DNA of 12,052 nt, from NCBI GenBank assembly GCA_900557355.1, contig USSR01000143.1:1-12052 (forward strand), read 5' to 3'. This document shows, piece by piece, positions 6,648 through 12,052 of this stretch. Source of the DNA: an uncultured Bacteroides sp. (GTDB taxonomy: Bacteria > Bacteroidota > Bacteroidia > Bacteroidales > Bacteroidaceae). The position numbers and the translations under genes are program-made. Position 1 is the first letter of the stretch. Each line of letters begins with the position of its first letter. The notes under the pieces were generated by a model, which was not told the DNA's origin, did no database searches, and saw only the letters and a list, made by a program, of their open reading frames with translations.

Positions 6648-9125
6648 ATGAAAAAGCTACTTATCTATATACTGACAGCCTTTACCGTACTTACCCTTCC
6701 GGCAAGTGCCAAGATTCCCGCCAGCCAACGAATCCGGCTGACCGACCAATGGGAATATCTCAAAGGTGATCTCGGAAGTATTTGGGAAGCCGTACGTGCA
6801 GTCGCCCCCGGTTCTTCGGAAGCTGTACCCATTTGGCAGCCAGTTACCCTGCCCCACTGTTTCAACGCGGAAGATGCCGTAGACCCGGACGTAAACTATT
6901 ACCAGGGTCCCGGATGGTATCGCACCCTGCTCGATATTCAGAACCCGGCCGCCAACGGCCGCACGATCCTCGAATTTGAAGGAGCCGGACAGAAAACAGA
7001 AGTATATATCTACACCCGTAAAGTCGGCAGCCACGTAGGAGGTTACGATGAATGGAGCGTAGACATCACAGAAGCAATCCGTAAAGCATTAGCCGATCCC
7101 GATTGCCGCAAGCGGTTCAACGGCAAAGTACCTTTGTCCATCCGTTGCGACAATTCAAGAGATACAGAAATGATTCCTTCGGATTTATCAGACTTCAACG
7201 TATACGGAGGACTTTACCGCTACGTAAACCTGATTTATCAGCCCGCCCTTTCTTTTGCAAGTTTTAAACTGGAAACCCCGGTGCAGAAGGACTTGAAGAG
7301 CGCAACACTGAAAGTGCAAGCCAACTTCTACAATCCGAATGACACTCGCCAAGCTACGGTTCGCTTCACTCTGAAAGATCCGAACGGAAAGAAAGTGACC
7401 GAACAAACCGCCACAGACATTCTACCATTGGGAGAAGTACACCTGTTTGACATCGCTATCAAGAATCCGATGCTTTGGAGTCCTGACCAGCCACAGCTAT
7501 ACACTTGTGAGTTTACCCTCCAAACAGCCGAAGGCGAACAGACAGTAACAGAACAAGTAGGTTTCCGCCACTTCGAATTTGTAGACTACGGTCCTTTCAA
7601 GCTAAACGGAAAACGCTTGTTATTAAAAGGTACTCACCGCCACGAAGACCATGCAGGTGTAGGAGCCGCCATGACAGAAGAGCAAATGGTGACGGAAATG
7701 AAACTCATGAAAGAAATGGGTGTCAACTTCATCCGCCTGGGACATTACCAGCAATCAAACATCATCCTTCGCCTGTGTGACGAATTAGGTATCCTCGTGT
7801 GGGAAGAAATCCCCTGGTGCCGTGGCGGATTGGGTGGAGAAACTTATAAAATACAAGCCCGCCGGATGCTAACCAACATGATTACCCAACATCACAACCA
7901 CCCTTCCGTTATTCTGTGGGGATTGGGTAATGAAAACGACTGGCCGAATGATTTCCCTACTTTCGAACAATCGCAGATACGTGCCTTTATGAAAGAGCTG
8001 AACGACCTGGCACACCGCCTGGACCCGTCACGCGTCACTTCCATCCGCCGCTGTGACTTCTGCAAAGATATTGTCGATGTATACTCTCCTTCCATCTGGG
8101 CAGGCTGGTATCGTGGCAAGTTTACCGACTACAAAAGCGTATCGGAAAAAGAAATGAAACAAGTGAAACACTTCCTACATGTAGAATGGGGAGGTGACTC
8201 TCACGCCAGACGCCACGCAGAAGATCCTTTCAAATCATTAGGTGGAATCCCTGCCGGAGTTGGTGCCGACGAACGGGCGGGAGATTTCTCTCTCGTGGGA
8301 GGAGATGCCCGTGCTTCCAGAGACGGAGACTGGTCGGAATCATACATCGTGAAACTGGTGGACTGGCATTTGAAAGAACAAGAAACCATGACTTGGCTTA
8401 CGGGAACTGCCTACTGGCCTTTCAAAGATTTCTCCACTCCCCTACGACCGGAGAATCCTGTTCCCTACGTCAATCAAAAAGGAGTTATCGAACGGGATTT
8501 CGCCAAGAAAGAAGTGTTCTATGTGTTCCAGTCTTATTGGACGCAGAAGCCAATGATACACATTTACGGTCATACCTGGCCGACACGTTGGGGAGCAGCA
8601 AACGAACCGAAAGAAATATTGGTTTACTCCAACTGTCCGGCAGTAGAACTGTTTGTGAACGGAGTCAGTCAAGGTATTAAGCAACGCAACAGTCAAGACT
8701 TTCCCGCAGCCGGACTGCATTGGAAATGTGTGTTGCGCGAAGGAGAGAACCAACTGAAAGCTGTTGCGGTAAAAAGCAAAGAAGCGATTTCCGACGAAAT
8801 CACAGTTGCCTACCAAACCGCTCAATGGGGAGAACCGAAACAACTGAAATTGACAAGTTATCCTGAAGGAGAAAATATCATCCGTGTAGAAGCCCAGCTG
8901 ACAGACGACAAAGGAATTCCCTGCCTGGATGCAGCCAACCTAATTTCGTTTGAAGCTGCCGGAGACGGAGAACTTATCCAAAACCTGGGAACTTCAACCG
9001 GCTCACGCAAGGTACAGGCTTACAATGGAAAAGCCATGATACGGGTCAAAGTGACTGATACCTGTTACCTATCCGTTCAATCGGATGGAATCAAGACCGC
9101 TTATACTCAATTGAAAGCACAATGA
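6648..9125 (+). CDS. GH2 beta-glycosidase (beta-glucuronidase or beta-galactosidase type)
   Basis: A retaining exo-glycosidase of 825 residues with a cleavable signal peptide (MKKLLIYILTAFTVLTLPASA), so it is periplasmic. Domains: N-terminal sugar-binding jelly roll (about 25-205), immunoglobulin-like domain (about 206-315), TIM barrel (about 320-625), a DUF4982-like beta domain (about 645-715, with VELFVNG) and a final Ig-like domain (about 730-825). The acid/base is E429 in WGLGNEND and the likely nucleophile is E513 in HVEWGG; their spacing (84) fits the family. N609-Q-K611 in YVNQKGVIERD aligns with the N-x-K motif that binds the carboxylate in beta-glucuronidases, but related motifs (NDKG) occur in Bacteroides GH2 beta-galactosidases, so it does not decide the substrate. 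A long glycine-rich loop follows the nucleophile (about 530-560). The stop overlaps the next start in ATGA. The partner GH88 makes a uronic acid or a neighbouring beta-linked sugar the likely target. Confidence 0.92.
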   Translation: MKKLLIYILTAFTVLTLPASAKIPASQRIRLTDQWEYLKGDLGSIWEAVRAVAPGSSEAVPIWQPVTLPHCFNAEDAVDPDVNYYQGPGWYRTLLDIQNPAANGRTILEFEGAGQKTEVYIYTRKVGSHVGGYDEWSVDITEAIRKALADPDCRKRFNGKVPLSIRCDNSRDTEMIPSDLSDFNVYGGLYRYVNLIYQPALSFASFKLETPVQKDLKSATLKVQANFYNPNDTRQATVRFTLKDPNGKKVTEQTATDILPLGEVHLFDIAIKNPMLWSPDQPQLYTCEFTLQTAEGEQTVTEQVGFRHFEFVDYGPFKLNGKRLLLKGTHRHEDHAGVGAAMTEEQMVTEMKLMKEMGVNFIRLGHYQQSNIILRLCDELGILVWEEIPWCRGGLGGETYKIQARRMLTNMITQHHNHPSVILWGLGNENDWPNDFPTFEQSQIRAFMKELNDLAHRLDPSRVTSIRRCDFCKDIVDVYSPSIWAGWYRGKFTDYKSVSEKEMKQVKHFLHVEWGGDSHARRHAEDPFKSLGGIPAGVGADERAGDFSLVGGDARASRDGDWSESYIVKLVDWHLKEQETMTWLTGTAYWPFKDFSTPLRPENPVPYVNQKGVIERDFAKKEVFYVFQSYWTQKPMIHIYGHTWPTRWGAANEPKEILVYSNCPAVELFVNGVSQGIKQRNSQDFPAAGLHWKCVLREGENQLKAVAVKSKEAISDEITVAYQTAQWGEPKQLKLTSYPEGENIIRVEAQLTDDKGIPCLDAANLISFEAAGDGELIQNLGTSTGSRKVQAYNGKAMIRVKVTDTCYLSVQSDGIKTAYTQLKAQ

Positions 9126-10294
9126 GAAAACAGAACGTTTCAATAGGATTATTTATACTGCTCTTCAGCTTCACCACGGTGATGGCCGGGGAAAATGTGA
9201 AAGGTCAAGTACGCCAACTCCTGCAGACTGAAACCCTGAAACGGGCGGACGCTGCATTGGAGTCCGTACCGATGACCGTCACAGCCACCCGTGCCGAAAG
9301 AAGCGCAGGAGGTATTCACGACTTCTATTCCGAAGGTGACTACTGGTGGGAGAATCCGCAAAACCCGGCCGGTCCGTTTATCCGCCGTGACGGAGAAACC
9401 AATCCGGATAATTTCACCGCCCACCGTCATGCCATGATACGCTTCAGCCAGTTAGTCGGAGATCTGACTTCCGCCTGGATACTGACAGGAGACAAGAAAT
9501 ACACCGATGCTGCCATGCGCCATATCCGTGCCTGGTTTATCGATCAGAAAACGATGATGAATCCGAACTTGCTGTATGCACAAGCCATCAAAGGCATTGC
9601 AACCGGACGCGGGATAGGCATTATCGATACCATCCATCTGATTGAAGTGGCGCAGTCACTCCGCCTGATGGAGGCGCAGGGAATCATCGAAGACAAAGAA
9701 CTGCAAACCATCCGCTTGTGGTTCTCCGATTACCTGACCTGGTTATCTACGCATCGTTACGGTATCAACGAGATGGAAGCCAAGAACAACCACGGTACTT
9801 GCTGGACTATGCAAGTGGCAGCATTTGCCTCGTTCACGCAAAATGAAGAAATGCTCCGTTTCTGCCGCGAGCGTTACCGGAGCGTGTTATTACCGAACCA
9901 AATGGCTGCCGACGGCAGTTTCCCTTTGGAGTTGGAACGCACCAAGCCGTATGGTTATTCTCTTTTCAACCTCGACGCAATGACTACCCTCTGCCATTTG
10001 CTGACAACTCCCGAAGAGAATTTATGGGACTATACCACCACAGACGGACGGAACATTGAAAAAGGAATCTCCTGGCTGTTTCCCTTCGTCAAAGACAAAG
10101 GTTCGTGGCAACGTCAACCGGACATTATGTTTTGGGAAGAATGGCCGGTGGCACACCCGTTCTTACTATTCGGTAGTCTTCATCATTACCGGAAAGAGTA
10201 TTTTCAGACATGGAAACAGTTGGAACATTTCCCCACCAACGAGGAAGTGATACGCAACCTTCCCATCCGTCATCCTTTATTATGGTTAAACTAA
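9122..10294 (+). CDS. alginate-lyase superfamily polysaccharide lyase, first of a tandem pair
   Basis: The 390-residue protein has a type I signal peptide (cut near TVMA-GEN) and then a single alpha/alpha-toroid lyase domain of the alginate_lyase type (PF05426; PL5/PL38-like). The expected beta-elimination residues are visible: N223 and H224 in KNNHG, R273 and Y279 in ELERTKPYGYSLFN. The same pattern in PL5 lyases (NNH, then R and Y) supplies charge neutralisation and the base/acid. Other family marks are DYWWENP, RRDGETNP, MNPNLLYAQ and GRGIGIIDT. The start shares ATGA with the GH2 stop (4-bp overlap), so the two are probably translated together; the next lyase begins 21 bp later. It would open uronic-acid polymers in the periplasm and produce the unsaturated ends used by GH88. 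The substrate could be alginate, glucuronan or another uronate chain; the CAZy family of this copy is less sure than that of its neighbour. Confidence 0.82.
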   Translation: MRKQNVSIGLFILLFSFTTVMAGENVKGQVRQLLQTETLKRADAALESVPMTVTATRAERSAGGIHDFYSEGDYWWENPQNPAGPFIRRDGETNPDNFTAHRHAMIRFSQLVGDLTSAWILTGDKKYTDAAMRHIRAWFIDQKTMMNPNLLYAQAIKGIATGRGIGIIDTIHLIEVAQSLRLMEAQGIIEDKELQTIRLWFSDYLTWLSTHRYGINEMEAKNNHGTCWTMQVAAFASFTQNEEMLRFCRERYRSVLLPNQMAADGSFPLELERTKPYGYSLFNLDAMTTLCHLLTTPEENLWDYTTTDGRNIEKGISWLFPFVKDKGSWQRQPDIMFWEEWPVAHPFLLFGSLHHYRKEYFQTWKQLEHFPTNEEVIRNLPIRHPLLWLN

Positions 10295-10315
10295 TTTGCT
10301 AAAAATAGAATCATT

Positions 10316-11518
10316 ATGAGAAACCTGTTATTGAGTGCTTTTGCACTGGTTTGCCTGCTTCCAATGAACGCACAAACCGTCAACACCCGCATCTATCCTG
10401 CTGAAAAGCTGGCTAAAGTGAAGGCTAAAGCCGATACTCCTACATACGCCCCGGCTATCAAAACGTTAATGAAAGAGGCCGACAAAGCTATGAACCTGAC
10501 TCCTCCTTCGGTGATGGATAAAAGTATGACAGCCTCCAGCGGAGACAAACACGATTACATGAGTATGGGACCTTACTGGTGGCCCGATCCTTCCAAACCG
10601 GACGGCTTGCCTTATATCCGCAAAGACGGGCTACGCAATCCCGAACTGTCCAAGTTAGACCGTGACCGGTTGGGAAACATGGCAAAAGCCGTTACCACAC
10701 TGGGAATTGCTTACTATTTCTCGGGCAACGAGCAATATGCGAAGAAAGCAACCGACTTTCTGAAAGTATGGTTCCTGGACGCCAAAACAAAAATGAATCC
10801 GAACCTGAATTACGGTCAGACCATTCCCGGCCGCAGAGATGGCCTGGGGCGCGGAACAGGTATGATTGATACTTACTGCTTCGTAGAAATGCTGGATGCG
10901 CTTACCCTGCTGGATAGTTCGAAAGCCATGACACCTGCCATCAAAAAAGGAATGAAAGAATGGTTCACGCAGTTTGTAGAGTGGATACAGACAAGCCCTG
11001 TCGCCGCCGAAGAAAATGCCGCCAAGAACAATCATGGGCTGGCTTATGACGTGCAACTGACAGCGTACGCCCTGTATATCGGCAACAAAGAATTGGCAAT
11101 TCAGATTCTAAAAGAATTCCCGGCAAAGCGTCTGTTTTCTCAAATTGAACCGGACGGCAAACAACCGCTGGAACTGGAACGCACAACTGCTTTCGGTTAT
11201 ACCCTCTTCAACCTAACGCACATGCTGGATATGTCTTTCATTGGCGCAACGGAAGGTATAGATATCTATAACGCCGCCAGCGAAGACGGACGTTCCATCA
11301 CTGCCGCACTGAAATTTACCATTCCCTATATCGGCAAGCCGCAGAGCGAATGGCCTTACCAGCAAATCAAAGAATGGGACAAGAAACAAGATGAAGCCTG
11401 CTGGGTGCTCCGCAAAGCCTCTTTCTTCGACCCGAAAGCCGGATATGAAGCGATCGGTGCCAAATATCGCACCACTTCTGCTTCCAGCCGTCTGAATTTA
11501 ATGTATAGTTTAGAATAA
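10316..11518 (+). CDS. alginate-lyase superfamily polysaccharide lyase, second copy (PL38-like candidate)
   Basis: A 400-residue paralogue of the preceding gene, with signal peptide MRNLLLSAFALVCLLPMNA cut before QT. It shares the landmarks in the same order: PYWWPDP, RKDGLRNPE, MNPNLNYGQ, GRGTGMIDT, KNNHG (N239, H240) and ELERTTAFGYTLFN (R289, Y295). The spacings H-to-R (49) and R-to-Y (6) are equal in both copies, so both look active. Outside these blocks the two differ widely, above all at both ends and around the loop before GRG (GRRDGLGRG here). This copy resembles Bacteroides lyases placed in CAZy PL38, which act on glucuronan or alginate, but I judge that from motifs only. It is likely periplasmic. 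Together the copies may split endo and exo roles, or cut before different uronates. It lies 23 bp before the SusC start. Confidence 0.83.
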   Translation: MRNLLLSAFALVCLLPMNAQTVNTRIYPAEKLAKVKAKADTPTYAPAIKTLMKEADKAMNLTPPSVMDKSMTASSGDKHDYMSMGPYWWPDPSKPDGLPYIRKDGLRNPELSKLDRDRLGNMAKAVTTLGIAYYFSGNEQYAKKATDFLKVWFLDAKTKMNPNLNYGQTIPGRRDGLGRGTGMIDTYCFVEMLDALTLLDSSKAMTPAIKKGMKEWFTQFVEWIQTSPVAAEENAAKNNHGLAYDVQLTAYALYIGNKELAIQILKEFPAKRLFSQIEPDGKQPLELERTTAFGYTLFNLTHMLDMSFIGATEGIDIYNAASEDGRSITAALKFTIPYIGKPQSEWPYQQIKEWDKKQDEACWVLRKASFFDPKAGYEAIGAKYRTTSASSRLNLMYSLE

Positions 11519-11541
11519 TCCTTTATTTAAATCCTAATATC

Positions 11542-12052
11542 ATGAGGAACAAATCGTTTTATTACCCTTTAATGATAGCAATGTTGCTATTGTTATGTAC
11601 CCCGTTCGTAACGGTTGTCTACGCGCAATCATTTACTGTCACCGGTACAGTCGCCGATAGTCAAGGCGGTGTTCCCGGAGTAAATGTGAAGGTGAAAGGA
11701 AGTACCACCGGTACTATCACCGATATGGACGGCAAATTTACATTGAATGTCCCCTCTTCCAAATCTGTCCTTGTCATCTCCTACATCGGATATACGACGC
11801 AGGAAATACCCGTCAATAATCAAAAGATACTGAATATCAACTTAAAAGAAGATACGAAAGTGTTGGATGAAGTAGTGGTGGTAGGTTATGGCGTGCAGAA
11901 GAAATCCCACCTGACCGGGTCCGTATCCAAGATGGACGTCAACAACCTGACAGATATTCCCGTGACACAAGTAGACCAACTACTGCAAGGAAAGATTGCC
12001 GGTGTTAATATTCAGAACTCCACTTCCGAGGCCGGAGCTGCTCCGCAAATCC
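11542..12052 (+). CDS. SusC-like TonB-dependent outer-membrane transporter, 5' part
   Basis: An open frame begins at ATG 11542 and runs off the right edge after 170 full codons. The product has a signal peptide (hydrophobic core about 9-24, cut after VVYA), a carboxypeptidase-D-regulatory-like domain (about 31-103; VTGTVADSQGGVPGVNVKVKG through the usual SYIGYTTQEI), a TonB-box-like LDEVVVVGYG (about 109-118) and the start of the plug domain (VDQLLQGKIAGVNI). These are the standard opening parts of SusC proteins, which import oligosaccharides through the outer membrane with a SusD lid. The susD gene is expected directly after it, outside the window. The position as fifth gene behind four enzymes is the reverse of the common order in which susC comes first. 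No promoter box is seen in the 23 bp before it, so it is probably read from the upstream operon. Confidence 0.95.
   Translation, partial: MRNKSFYYPLMIAMLLLLCTPFVTVVYAQSFTVTGTVADSQGGVPGVNVKVKGSTTGTITDMDGKFTLNVPSSKSVLVISYIGYTTQEIPVNNQKILNINLKEDTKVLDEVVVVGYGVQKKSHLTGSVSKMDVNNLTDIPVTQVDQLLQGKIAGVNIQNSTSEAGAAPQI

Noticed and set aside
8442..8843. Long open frame on the - strand inside GH2 (133 codons)
   Set aside because: It lies wholly opposite a clearly coding GH2 region, shows no recognizable domain and has no promoter or start context; it is a by-product of codon composition.
10655..11056. Long open frame on the - strand inside the second lyase (133 codons)
   Set aside because: It is opposite conserved lyase motifs, has a cysteine- and histidine-rich random composition and no family signature.

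Overview
The window looks like the left part of a polysaccharide utilization locus (PUL) from a gut-type Bacteroides or close relative. The evidence is a hybrid two-component system regulator with a double beta-propeller sensor, a SusC-type TonB-dependent transporter, enzymes that carry signal peptides, and a TAnnTTTG promoter box. The species cannot be named from sequence alone. All genes read on the + strand.

Layout. Positions 46-885 encode a small membrane-anchored protein with a family-3 solute-binding fold (MltF-like, without the lytic transglycosylase domain). Its end overlaps by 14 bp the start of a large hybrid two-component system (HTCS) sensor/regulator at 872-5062. A non-coding gap of about 300 bp follows (5063-5369). 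It holds three successive inverted repeats and a probable promoter. Then comes a tightly packed operon: a GH88 unsaturated glucuronyl hydrolase lipoprotein (5382-6626), a GH2 beta-glycosidase (6648-9125), two tandem but divergent lyases of the alginate-lyase superfamily (9122-10294 and 10316-11518), and the first 170 codons of a SusC-like transporter that runs off the right edge (from 11542).

How the genes could work together. The SusC protein, with a SusD partner expected just beyond the window, would import oligosaccharides of a uronic-acid-containing glycan. The two alpha/alpha-toroid lyases would cleave it by beta-elimination, leaving 4,5-unsaturated uronic acid at the non-reducing ends. 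GH88 would remove those unsaturated residues, and GH2 would remove a beta-linked sugar (glucuronic acid, galacturonic acid or galactose). The HTCS would sense a breakdown product in the periplasm and switch on the operon. The set fits a glucuronan-, alginate- or glucuronate-containing polysaccharide, but the substrate is not proven.

Most unusual points: the solute-binding protein fused by overlap to the HTCS gene and lacking the family's ligand-binding arginine; the pair of divergent lyases with a shared N-H-R-Y active-site pattern; and an 86-bp element with 17-bp perfect inverted ends just upstream of the enzyme operon.
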